17,468 nucleotides of DNA. Source: Gammaproteobacteria bacterium (lineage in GTDB: Bacteria > Pseudomonadota > Gammaproteobacteria > SZUA-21). Positions 7,631-15,798 of this stretch are shown here, in pieces. Below the pieces are notes generated by a model. That model worked only from the letters and a program-made list of their open reading frames with translations. It searched no databases and was not told the origin of the DNA. Both the position numbers and the translations under genes were made by a program. Position 1 is the stretch's first letter. Each line of letters begins with the position of its first letter. Location of the stretch: NCBI GenBank assembly GCA_003233075.1, contig QIKQ01000348.1, forward strand, positions 1 through 17,468, given 5' to 3'.

Positions 7631-7685
7631 CAAAACAAAACAAAACAAAACAAAACAAAACAAAACAAAACAAAACAAAACAAAA
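7631..7685. repeat. (CAAAA)11 simple-sequence repeat
   Basis: Eleven uninterrupted CAAAA units (TTTTG on the minus strand), ending 44 bp before the start codon of the lipoprotein-pilin gene. A possible -10 (TATATC on the minus strand) lies between the tract and the gene, which would put the repeat edge at about the -35 region. Copy-number change by replication slippage could therefore alter promoter spacing. Apart from this tract and the hairpin at 7875-7894, the 318-bp gap 7587-7904 shows only a weak CTGAC/GTCAG inverted repeat (7790-7814). Confidence 0.97.
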
Positions 7686-7874
7686 CAAATTCTAAATTGC
7701 ATGTCTAAAGAAACGCAGATTAAATCAGAGCTTGCCTAAGATAATTATCCAATTTATATCCGGCTGCATAAAAACACAACTAACCAACCCTGACAGTTAA
7801 CGTTGAAACGTCAGATTTAAATCCGTAATAATAGTTCAAAATTAACTTTTTGGGTACGCACGTTAAATAAACTT

Positions 7875-7894
7875 CCCCGCAGCAAGCTGCGGGG
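7875..7894 (-). terminator. Strong palindromic hairpin after the methyltransferase gene
   Basis: CCCCGCAGCAAGCTGCGGGG is a perfect palindrome except for its 2-nt centre, 10 bp past the methyltransferase stop. On the minus strand it is followed by AAGTTTATTT, a modest T-rich tail, so it probably serves as that gene's terminator. Its GC-rich form also resembles REP-type dispersed palindromes. Confidence 0.6.
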
Positions 7895-7904
7895 TAAGCT
7901 GAAT

Positions 7905-8738
7905 CTAACTCGTTTTTTTGTACACGCGACTGACATAAACTAATTCACGGCTCTGCATTTTTAAATAAATTTTACTGCCTTTCAAGGCGGCAAACTCGCC
8001 AAATAGTTTTTGAAAAGCCAACGGAACCTTATTCAAAATATCTTTTTGACGAGTATCACTAATTTGTTCGAGTGCAGCTACGACATTATCTGTTATATCA
8101 TTATCTGCCACATGTTCTAAGCCTGAATTCTGCAAGGCTAGGTCTAATTCTAATAAGCCCTTTGGCGTTCGCATGTCACACAGACTAAAATAAGCACCTG
8201 GTTTTAATACCCGCCGCACTTCGCTTAAAAAATCTTTCATTGACGGATAACAATGCGACGACTCAACATTAATTATGACATCAATTGAATTATCATCTAA
8301 TGGCAAGGCGTCTGCGCTGCCTACTTCAAATAATCCATTTTCTGAATGATGGTGCTCACGACACCAATCTATGGCATTTTTAGAAATATCAACACCAGTC
8401 ACTTGAAGTATATTTTTATAACTAGCAATATAATCAAGCCCACCGCCTCGTCCACAACCAACCTCGAGCAGTTCTTTTCCAGACAAATCGAGTTGACTAA
8501 TAACATGTTCATAAAGCTGAATCGGTAGACGATATTTTTCATCATCGGGCACTAGATCTAATCGATCAGATGAGGAATCACGATAGCCATAATTCATAAA
8601 AAGTAATTCGCCTTGCTTATCTCTACGAGCAAGTACGTTATACCACCAGGACCACACTTTAGGACGTAGCCTGCGAATGACAGAACTTAATACCAGAACC
8701 GAGCTTGCGATAGAGCGAATTGTTTTTTGACGAAACAT
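7905..8738 (-). CDS. SAM-dependent methyltransferase, phthiotriol-methyltransferase-like
   Basis: Class I methyltransferase of 277 residues (Methyltransf_11 fold). SAM-binding motif I is LEVGCGRGGG (91-100), the acidic ribose-binding residue lies in VDIS (116-119), and motif II/III runs through ADALPLDD and VIINVESSHCYP (142-165). The FMNYGY segment (47-52) and the ESSHCYP motif resemble mycobacterial phthiotriol dimycocerosate methyltransferase, suggesting O-methylation of a lipid or polyketide hydroxyl, but the true substrate is unknown. I prefer the ATG at 8738, with GAGG 8 bp upstream, over the in-frame TTG at 8768. The first 40 residues contain a hydrophobic, basic stretch that may bind membrane. 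It appears monocistronic, with its own promoter upstream and a hairpin downstream. Confidence 0.88.
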   Translation of the reverse strand: MFRQKTIRSIASSVLVLSSVIRRLRPKVWSWWYNVLARRDKQGELLFMNYGYRDSSSDRLDLVPDDEKYRLPIQLYEHVISQLDLSGKELLEVGCGRGGGLDYIASYKNILQVTGVDISKNAIDWCREHHHSENGLFEVGSADALPLDDNSIDVIINVESSHCYPSMKDFLSEVRRVLKPGAYFSLCDMRTPKGLLELDLALQNSGLEHVADNDITDNVVAALEQISDTRQKDILNKVPLAFQKLFGEFAALKGSKIYLKMQSRELVYVSRVYKKTS

Positions 8739-8822
8739 TGTATAAACCTCTTTATCCCTCCGTGGCAATTAAAATCGCTTTCTTTAATAATAAAGCACAT
8801 GGACCACGCTATTAAAACAGCC

Positions 8823-8849
8823 ATTATACGTGGTACGTCCCTATGTCAA
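8823..8849 (-). promoter_or_regulatory. Sigma70-type promoter of the methyltransferase gene
   Basis: On the minus strand a perfect TTGACA (8844-8849) and a perfect TATAAT (8823-8828) are separated by 15 bp, slightly shorter than optimal. The predicted start is near 8815, about 77 nt before the ATG at 8738. Perfect hexamers in the right orientation support it; the spacing weakens it. Confidence 0.55.
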
Positions 8850-8962
8850 ACTGCCGCAAGCACAATACTTTTTCGGACAATATACTATACTGCTCTGGCA
8901 GATTTTGCCTGAACCCGAATCATTTGGGAAATAAGCGGGCCAGTGGCTATTGCTTGCCTAAG

Positions 8963-9139
8963 CCTAGATTAATCAGTTGAGCTCTACTGCGGCTGCATAA
9001 TGCACTAAATCTAAGCCATTTTTTAGATGATTTCAAACTCACTGTATGGGTAATACGCTGTCGCTTTAAATCACCTAAAAAATAACTAATCTTCAACGTC
9101 TTATACACCCTCGCTACGAGTCAACTGATTATGTCTAGG
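8963..9139. mobile_element. 177-bp foldback MITE-like element
   Basis: Terminal inverted repeats begin CCTAGA and share TAATCAGTTGA (8963-8980 and 9121-9139). The whole element reads as one long imperfect palindrome centred near 9050, with A/T-rich inner arms (TTTTTTAG/CTAAAAAA). Flanking CTAAG and CTAAA form an imperfect 5-bp target duplication. A second copy starts at 17380, sharing a 26-bp identical block (9106-9131 inverted, and 17387-17412). The CCTAGATT ends recall IS1380-family termini such as ISEcp1, so an IS1380-related transposase may mobilise it; this is inference. It encodes no protein. The rest of the 860-bp gap 8739-9598 holds the methyltransferase promoter and gltB leader elements; I see no gene. 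Confidence 0.8.
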
Positions 9140-9419
9140 CTAAAGTATTCTTAAAATATTGGCGATTTATTCCTTCAATTTTCAAGCTAAAATCTCGCTT
9201 ATATTATGAAAAAAAAGCTTCGCTTTGATGAATTTACAATGCGATTGTAGCTAATAAATTAGCCATTTTAGATGATAATTTTTTTCTTTAAAAACAAGTG
9301 GTTATATTCGTCGCTCGCCCATATTATGATAAAGCCGAGTTTGAAGCAAGATCTAAAGTGAGCGTATAAAATTTGCTTAGATCCCCTTCTTATTTATATA
9401 TTCATTTACCAAGCCAGAG

Positions 9420-9430
9420 TGCTATATAAT
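9420..9430 (+). promoter_or_regulatory. Probable gltB promoter -10 region
   Basis: TGCTATATAAT contains both an extended -10 (TG-N-TATATA) and a TATAAT hexamer. No good -35 is visible, as is common with extended -10 promoters. The implied start near 9436 gives a leader of about 160 nt that contains two inverted repeats: CCGATTA/TAATCGG around a nested ATTGA/TCAAT, and CCCTT/AAGGG. Confidence 0.45.
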
Positions 9431-9598
9431 ATCTGGCCCGATTATCGATTGAGTTCAATTCACGCTAATCGGAATCAGCAATAACTAATTCCCTTTATAT
9501 GCTAAGGGTATTAACGATAATGACAAATTTTAAATTGGCATAATTAGCCATTTTTTTTAGCGCATAGAGACGCATAAAGATTAAAAGCGGAGACCTTG

Positions 9599-12500
9599 AT
9601 GACAAGCAGGCGAGTAAAATCAAATCCTATTTCTAGGCCGGGCAAGCACGGCCTCTATGACCCACAGTTTGAAAAAGACAGCTGCGGTGTTGGATTTGTT
9701 GCTGACATAAAAAAACGACCCAGTCATCAAATAATTCTTGATGCAGACCATATTCTAAAACGTATGGTACACCGAGGTGGCTGCGGATGTGAAACCAATA
9801 CTGGCGATGGCGCCGGCATGTTAACCGGGCTACCACATAATTTTCTAAAACGCGTCGCAAAAGAAGACTTAAACATAAATTTACCTGAGGCAGGCAAATT
9901 TGCCGCAGGCAATGTTTTTCTACCAGTAGACGAACTAGAACGAAAGAAATGCCAATTAATATTTGAGCAAGCAATTAAGGCCGAAGGCCAAATTTGCTTG
10001 GGATGGCGAAACCTGCCTGTTGACGCTGACGCTGCCGACATTGGTCCTAGTGCGCGTGACTCACAGCCCCACATGTTGCAACTATTTATAGCAGCCGCAG
10101 ATGGCATTGAGGCCGAAGTATTTGAAAGACAATTATACTTAATACGCAAACAAGTAACGCACAAAATTAAAAACGATGAGGATTTAAAACAATCCTTTTT
10201 ATTTTATGTTTGCAGCTTGTCAACCAAAGTAATCATTTACAAGGGCATGTTGACTCCTGAACAAGTCATGCAGTTTTATCTTGATTTGAACGCGGATGAT
10301 TTCGAATCACATCTTGCCATGGTTCACTCAAGATTTTCAACCAACACCTTTCCTTCATGGGATAGAGCGCAACCAAATCGATTTATGAGCCACAATGGCG
10401 AAATCAATACCTTGCGCGGTAACGTCAATTGGATGCGGGCTCGTGAAGGCTCTGTACAAAGTGAATTATTTGGTGATTCAATAAAAAAACTTTTCCCAAT
10501 CGTTGAACCCGACTGTTCCGATTCTGGAACATTTGACAACGTACTTGAGTTTTTATTAATGAGCGGCCGCACCCTACAAGAGTCCGTCATGATGATGGTG
10601 CCTGAAGCTTGGCAGTCTAATGATTTAATGGATGCTAACAAGAAAGCACTGTATAAATTTAATAGCTCATTGATGGAACCTTGGGATGGTCCTGCGTCAA
10701 TTGCCTTCACTGACGGCCGCTACATTGGCGCCGTGTTAGACCGAAATGGTTTGCGGCCAAGCCGTTACTATTTAACACACGATGATAAAGTTATCATGGC
10801 TTCCGAAGTAGGTGTACTTGAAATTGATCCAAAAAATGTTAAAGCAAAAGGCAGGCTTCAACCTGGTAAAATGTTTTTAATAGATTTTGAAACGGGTCGA
10901 ATGATTCCTGATGAGGAATTAAAACAAGAATTTGCTGCACGACAAGATTATCAAGGTTGGATTAAGCAACAAACTATCGAACTCAGCCACTTAGACTGTG
11001 AAGTAGAGCCGCACGGCTTTAAACCTGAAACATTAATTGAACGCATGCGCGCTTTTGGTTATACATCCGAAACTATGCAGTTTATGCTCGTCCCCTTGGT
11101 TAAAGAATTACGTGACCCAGTCGGCTCCATGGGCAATGACGCTGCTCTGGCCTGCCTTTCTGATAAACCACGCATGATATACGATTATTTCAAACAACTT
11201 TTCGCGCAGGTCACTAACCCAGCTATTGATTCGATTCGCGAAGAAGTAGTGATGTCACTGGAGTGTTTTATTGGTCCCGAGAGAAATCTACTAGCAACTA
11301 GCCCTGAACACGCTCATCGCTTACATTTGCCTCATCCAATTCTGCGCAACGAAGAACTTGCTGCGATTAAACACATGAATCATCGAGGCTGGCGCGCAAA
11401 AACGATCGATATTACCTTTAACAAAACTGAAGATTCAAGTGAATTGCTCGACGCCCTTGATCGAATTTGCACTGAAGCCGAACAGGCAATTAGTGATGGC
11501 TGTAGCATTATTGTTTTATCTGACCGGCAAACCAATAAAGAACGAATGGCATTAAGTTCATTATTAGCCACGGGTGTGGTGCACCATCATCTAGTCAAAT
11601 TATCGAAAAGAACCCAGATCGCAATTATATTGGAGTCTGCTGAAGCACGAGAAGTACATCACCATTGCTTGCTAATTGGTTACGGTGCTGACGCAATTAA
11701 TCCTTATCTTGCCTTTGAAGCCTTATGGCAAGCACAAAGAGACAATATTTTATCGGGTAGCAAATTTGACTCGGACGATAAAATCGTCGAAGCCTACCGC
11801 AAGGGGGTTGCCAAAGGCATGCTCAAAGTAATGGCTAAAATGGGTATATCGACTCTACAGTCTTACAAGGGCGCACAAATATTTGAAGCAATTGGCTTAG
11901 CCGACGATGTTATAGCTAAATGTTTCATCGATACCGCTAGCCGAATACAAGGCGTTGGTTTTGATGTCTTAACCAAGGAAATCGCGCGTCGTCACGAACT
12001 TGGCTATCACACTAATGATGCAACGAACACGCTTAGCAATCCAGGTGATTATCACTGGCGTGCCGGTGGTGAAGCACATATGTGGAACCCAAAAACAATT
12101 TCCGACTTACAAGTAGCAGCGCGGACAAACAGCCGTGATGCCTATAAACGATTTTCAGAATTTTCCGATAAGGAAGCCACCAGAAAATGTACTCTACGTG
12201 GACTATTAAATTTCAAACCAGTTTCAAATCCAATTGAACTCAGTGAAGTCGAGCCAGCAAAAGAAATAGTAAAACGTTTTTGCACGGGCGCGATGAGTTT
12301 TGGATCGATTTCAAAAGAGAGCCATGAATCCTTAGCAATCGCCATGAATCGCATCGGTGGCAAGTCAAATACCGGTGAAGGTGGCGAAGATTCAGCACGT
12401 TTTACTCCTCTCGCCAATGGTGACTCGAAAAGATCTGCGATTAAACAAGTAGCCTCGGGCCGCTTTGGCGTGACCAACTGGTATTTAGCTAATTCTGATG

Positions 12501-14173
12501 AAATTCAGATTAAGATTTCGCAAGGCGCAAAACCTGGTGAGGGTGGCGAGCTACCTGGAACAAAAGTCGATACCACTATTGCACGTATACGTCATTCTAC
12601 TCCGGGCGTAGGTCTAATAAGCCCACCGCCACATCACGATATTTATTCGATTGAAGATATTGCCCAGCTAATTCATGATTTGAAAAATTCGAATCCAAAA
12701 GCACGCATTAGCGTTAAGTTGGTATCTGAAATTGGCGTTGGTACGATTGCGACTGGCGTTACCAAAGCTAAAACCGACCACCTCGTCATCGCGGGACATG
12801 ATGGCGGTACTGGCGCGTCTCCGCTAACATCTATCAAACACGCGGGTCTACCTTGGGAGCTTGGTGTCGCCGAAACTCACCAAACCCTGGTTATGAATAA
12901 TTTACGTTCTAGAGTTGTATTACAAACAGATGGCCAGTTAAAAACCGGGCGTGATGTTGTTATTGCCGCCTTACTAGGCGCTGAAGAATTTGGCTTTTCT
13001 ACCGCACCCTTAATCACCTTAGGTTGCATTATGATGCGCAAGTGTCATCTCAATACCTGCCCGGTTGGCATTGCCACTCAGGACCCTGAATTAACCAAAA
13101 AGTTTAAAGGCAAACCCGAGCATGTGGTTAACTACTTATTTATGGTTGCAGAAGAAGTTCGCGAAATCATGGCCGAACTTGGTTTTAAATCCTTTAAAGA
13201 TTTGATCGGCCAGGTGGAACTGCTCGAAACAAACAAGGCAATTCAGCATTGGAAGTCTGATGGTCTAGATTTAACCTCTATGCTAACGCCTGCGAAAAAA
13301 CCGCATGAAACGACGGGGGTATTTCAAACTCAAAGTCAAGACCATGAACTTGAAAAAGCACTTGATAAACAAATCATGGAATTAGCCAAGCCTGCCATTG
13401 AAAACGGCGAAAAGGTACACATTGACTTGCCAATCATTAATACTAATCGTGTAGTTGGCACTATGTTATCTAACCTTATTGCCAACCAATGCGGCGAAAA
13501 AATGTTAGCAGAAGATACCATTCACATTAAATTAACTGGTTCTGCCGGACAAAGTCTGGGCGCATTTTTAGCAAAAGGTGTGACCATTGAATTAGAAGGT
13601 GACAGCAATGATTATGTCGGCAAGGGCCTTAGTGGTGGCAAGCTAATTGTCTATCCCGATAAGCAAAGCAGCTTCATTGCAGAAAACAATATATTGGTTG
13701 GCAATGTAGTTCTCTACGGCGCTACGGCTGGCGAAGCCTATTTTAGAGGCATTGCCGCTGAACGCTTTTGTGTCCGTAACTCAGGTGCGCGCACCGTTGT
13801 TGAGGGCGTGGGCGATCATGGCTGTGAATATATGACAGGCGGTCGTGTCGTCATTTTAGGTGAGACTGGTCGGAACTTCGCTGCCGGTATGAGTGGCGGT
13901 GTCGCGTATATTTGGGATAAAAATGAAACTTTCAAAGCAAAATGTAATCTTGGTACAATTGAATTTGAAGAGCTAAACGTAAACGAAGACATTAACGAGC
14001 TAAAGCAGTTAATTGAAAATCATCAACAATATACTAATTCCAGCGTAGCAAATGTAATCCTAAGTGATTGGGGCAACATTGTGAAACAATTCGTTAAAGT
14101 AATGCCTAGCGATTACAAGCGTGCACTGGCAGAAATGGGTCAGTCGAAAAAACAAAAAACGGTCGCTGTCTAA
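9599..14173 (+). CDS. gltB: Glutamate synthase (NADPH) large subunit
   Basis: GOGAT alpha subunit, 1524 residues. It releases ammonia from glutamine and channels it to 2-oxoglutarate to give glutamate, using electrons from GltD. Domains in order: a short propeptide (1-28); class II glutamine amidotransferase with Cys29 (CGVGFVADIKKR) as the nucleophile exposed after cleavage, to about 430; a central domain, about 480-770; an FMN-binding synthase domain, about 830-1210, with GEGGED at 926-931 and the 3Fe-4S ligands Cys1143, Cys1149 and Cys1154 in CIMMRKCHLNTCPVG; and a GXGXG beta-helix, about 1270-1490. I chose the ATG at 9599, with GGAG 6 bp upstream, over the overlapping TTG at 9596. It is full length, and gltD follows after 34 bp. 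Confidence 0.97.
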   Translation: MTSRRVKSNPISRPGKHGLYDPQFEKDSCGVGFVADIKKRPSHQIILDADHILKRMVHRGGCGCETNTGDGAGMLTGLPHNFLKRVAKEDLNINLPEAGKFAAGNVFLPVDELERKKCQLIFEQAIKAEGQICLGWRNLPVDADAADIGPSARDSQPHMLQLFIAAADGIEAEVFERQLYLIRKQVTHKIKNDEDLKQSFLFYVCSLSTKVIIYKGMLTPEQVMQFYLDLNADDFESHLAMVHSRFSTNTFPSWDRAQPNRFMSHNGEINTLRGNVNWMRAREGSVQSELFGDSIKKLFPIVEPDCSDSGTFDNVLEFLLMSGRTLQESVMMMVPEAWQSNDLMDANKKALYKFNSSLMEPWDGPASIAFTDGRYIGAVLDRNGLRPSRYYLTHDDKVIMASEVGVLEIDPKNVKAKGRLQPGKMFLIDFETGRMIPDEELKQEFAARQDYQGWIKQQTIELSHLDCEVEPHGFKPETLIERMRAFGYTSETMQFMLVPLVKELRDPVGSMGNDAALACLSDKPRMIYDYFKQLFAQVTNPAIDSIREEVVMSLECFIGPERNLLATSPEHAHRLHLPHPILRNEELAAIKHMNHRGWRAKTIDITFNKTEDSSELLDALDRICTEAEQAISDGCSIIVLSDRQTNKERMALSSLLATGVVHHHLVKLSKRTQIAIILESAEAREVHHHCLLIGYGADAINPYLAFEALWQAQRDNILSGSKFDSDDKIVEAYRKGVAKGMLKVMAKMGISTLQSYKGAQIFEAIGLADDVIAKCFIDTASRIQGVGFDVLTKEIARRHELGYHTNDATNTLSNPGDYHWRAGGEAHMWNPKTISDLQVAARTNSRDAYKRFSEFSDKEATRKCTLRGLLNFKPVSNPIELSEVEPAKEIVKRFCTGAMSFGSISKESHESLAIAMNRIGGKSNTGEGGEDSARFTPLANGDSKRSAIKQVASGRFGVTNWYLANSDEIQIKISQGAKPGEGGELPGTKVDTTIARIRHSTPGVGLISPPPHHDIYSIEDIAQLIHDLKNSNPKARISVKLVSEIGVGTIATGVTKAKTDHLVIAGHDGGTGASPLTSIKHAGLPWELGVAETHQTLVMNNLRSRVVLQTDGQLKTGRDVVIAALLGAEEFGFSTAPLITLGCIMMRKCHLNTCPVGIATQDPELTKKFKGKPEHVVNYLFMVAEEVREIMAELGFKSFKDLIGQVELLETNKAIQHWKSDGLDLTSMLTPAKKPHETTGVFQTQSQDHELEKALDKQIMELAKPAIENGEKVHIDLPIINTNRVVGTMLSNLIANQCGEKMLAEDTIHIKLTGSAGQSLGAFLAKGVTIELEGDSNDYVGKGLSGGKLIVYPDKQSSFIAENNILVGNVVLYGATAGEAYFRGIAAERFCVRNSGARTVVEGVGDHGCEYMTGGRVVILGETGRNFAAGMSGGVAYIWDKNETFKAKCNLGTIEFEELNVNEDINELKQLIENHQQYTNSSVANVILSDWGNIVKQFVKVMPSDYKRALAEMGQSKKQKTVAV

Positions 14174-14207
14174 GCATAGAACTATAGATTGAGGAATAAT
14201 ATTAATA

Positions 14208-15671
14208 ATGGGTAAAGTCACAGGATTTAAAGAGTTTGAACGCAAAACCGAGCCTTATCGCGACGCACACGATCGGCTAAATGATTATGGCGAAATCTAT
14301 ACAAAACATAATGCCGCGCAATTACAGACTCAAGGTGCACGCTGTATGGATTGCGGCGTACCTTTTTGCCAATCAATTACAGGTTGCCCGGTTGATAATT
14401 TAATACCCGAATGGAACGATTTAGTTTACAACGATCGTTGGCAAGTCGCACTCGATCGCTTACACAAGACAAATAACTTTCCTGAATTTACTGGTCGAGT
14501 CTGCCCTGCGCCTTGCGAAGGCTCTTGTGTTCTCGGTATCACCAACCCTGCTGTCACTATTAAAAATATTGAATGTGCAATTATCGACCGTGGTTTCGAT
14601 GATAATATTGTGCAAGCTAATATTCCTCAAAGTCGAAGCGGTAAAACATGTGCTATTGTTGGCTCTGGACCAGCCGGGCTTGCTGCGGCTGCTCAACTCA
14701 ATCAAGCCGGACACAGCGTTAAAGTCTACGAGCGAGCAGACCGACTTGGTGGTTTATTGATGTACGGTATTCCGAATATGAAGTTGGGAAAAAAGTTAAT
14801 TGAGCGACGCATTGATTTATTAAAACAAGAAGGCGTCGAATTTTTTCCCAACTCAGACATTGGCAAAACAATCAGTTTAAACACTTTACAACAAGATAAC
14901 GACGCAGTATTACTCGCAACAGGTGCGACAAAGGCTCGCGACTTAGAAGTTCCAGGTCGAGATCTTAAAGGTGTGCACCTCGCGATGGAATTTCTAACGG
15001 CCAACACCAAAAGCCTGTTGGACAGTAATTTAGAAGACGGCAACTATATTTCCGCAAAAGATAAAAAAGTGATTGTTATTGGTGGCGGCGATACCGGCAC
15101 CGATTGCATTAGCACTTCCATTCGTCATGGTTGTACGTCAATGACAAATTTTGAACTCTTGCCTCAGCCTCCCGCTGAGCGAGCCGATGACAATCCCTGG
15201 CCCGAATGGCCCGTTATCTTTCGCGTAGACTACGGTCATGAAGAATCCGCCGTGCGCTTTGGATCTGATCCTCGCTCCTATAGCTTATTGACCAAAGAGT
15301 TTGTCGGTGATGAGCAAGGTAACTTAAAAGGAGTTAAAACCATTCAAGTTGCTTGGAACAAAGACAAGACTGGCCGCTGGCAAATGTCTGAAGTTGCTGG
15401 TAGTGAAAAAACCTGGCAAGCCGATTTAGTTTTCTTGTCCATGGGCTTTTTAGGTCCAGAACACTATTTAAACAGTGATAATAATATTCAACTAGACCCC
15501 CGTTCTAATTATCAAGCAGAATACGGTAAATATAATACCAGTGTCGCTGGCGTATACGCCGCTGGCGATTGCCGACGTGGTCAGTCCTTGGTTGTATGGG
15601 GCATAAACGAAGGCCGTGAAGCAGCGCGAGAAATCGATCGTGATTTGATGGGGACTACAAAGCTACCGTAA
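14208..15671 (+). CDS. gltD: Glutamate synthase (NADPH) small subunit
   Basis: GOGAT beta subunit, 487 residues. This FAD protein takes electrons from NADPH and passes them through 4Fe-4S clusters to GltB. The N-terminal ferredoxin-like region has two cysteine groups, Cys46/49/54/60 (CMDCGVPFCQ) and Cys99/103/107 (CPAPCEGSC). The FAD-binding GSGPAG motif is at 152-157 and the NADPH-binding GGGDTG at 292-297. The C-terminal AAGDCRRGQSLVVWGI motif completes the FAD site. All key residues are present. The ribosome site AGGA (14192-14195) is 12 nt from the ATG, longer than usual, but the N-terminus matches the family. Operon with gltB; no clear terminator follows. Confidence 0.97.
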   Translation: MGKVTGFKEFERKTEPYRDAHDRLNDYGEIYTKHNAAQLQTQGARCMDCGVPFCQSITGCPVDNLIPEWNDLVYNDRWQVALDRLHKTNNFPEFTGRVCPAPCEGSCVLGITNPAVTIKNIECAIIDRGFDDNIVQANIPQSRSGKTCAIVGSGPAGLAAAAQLNQAGHSVKVYERADRLGGLLMYGIPNMKLGKKLIERRIDLLKQEGVEFFPNSDIGKTISLNTLQQDNDAVLLATGATKARDLEVPGRDLKGVHLAMEFLTANTKSLLDSNLEDGNYISAKDKKVIVIGGGDTGTDCISTSIRHGCTSMTNFELLPQPPAERADDNPWPEWPVIFRVDYGHEESAVRFGSDPRSYSLLTKEFVGDEQGNLKGVKTIQVAWNKDKTGRWQMSEVAGSEKTWQADLVFLSMGFLGPEHYLNSDNNIQLDPRSNYQAEYGKYNTSVAGVYAAGDCRRGQSLVVWGINEGREAAREIDRDLMGTTKLP

Positions 15672-15739
15672 ATAGTAAATTCATCGCCTGCGGGAACAAA
15701 ATAGCTATGACCGAAGACCTTATTTGAATTTTAATCGCA

Positions 15740-15759
15740 CCCGGCACTGAAGAGCCGGG
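15740..15759. repeat. REP-like inverted repeat between gltD and the dioxygenase gene
   Basis: Six-bp GC-rich arms CCCGGC and GCCGGG enclose an 8-nt loop. No T run follows on either strand, so it is not a typical terminator. In its position 68 bp after gltD it may act as an attenuator or 3'-stabiliser, or be a dispersed palindromic element. Confidence 0.45.
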
Positions 15760-15798
15760 CTACATAAGACAAAAATGGCTTAGAATCCGCACAATCTT

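Noticed and set aside
7631..7685. CAAAA tract as part of a CRISPR array
   Set aside because: The units are contiguous 5-mers with no spacers, so this is a simple-sequence repeat.
8739..8768. Longer methyltransferase start at the TTG at 8768
   Set aside because: The extension covers the GAGG ribosome site of the ATG at 8738 and adds only ten charged residues.
9213..9230. AAAGC-GAA-GCTTTTTTTT on the minus strand as a terminator
   Set aside because: The stem is only 5 bp and A/T-rich with a 3-nt loop, and no minus-strand gene ends there.
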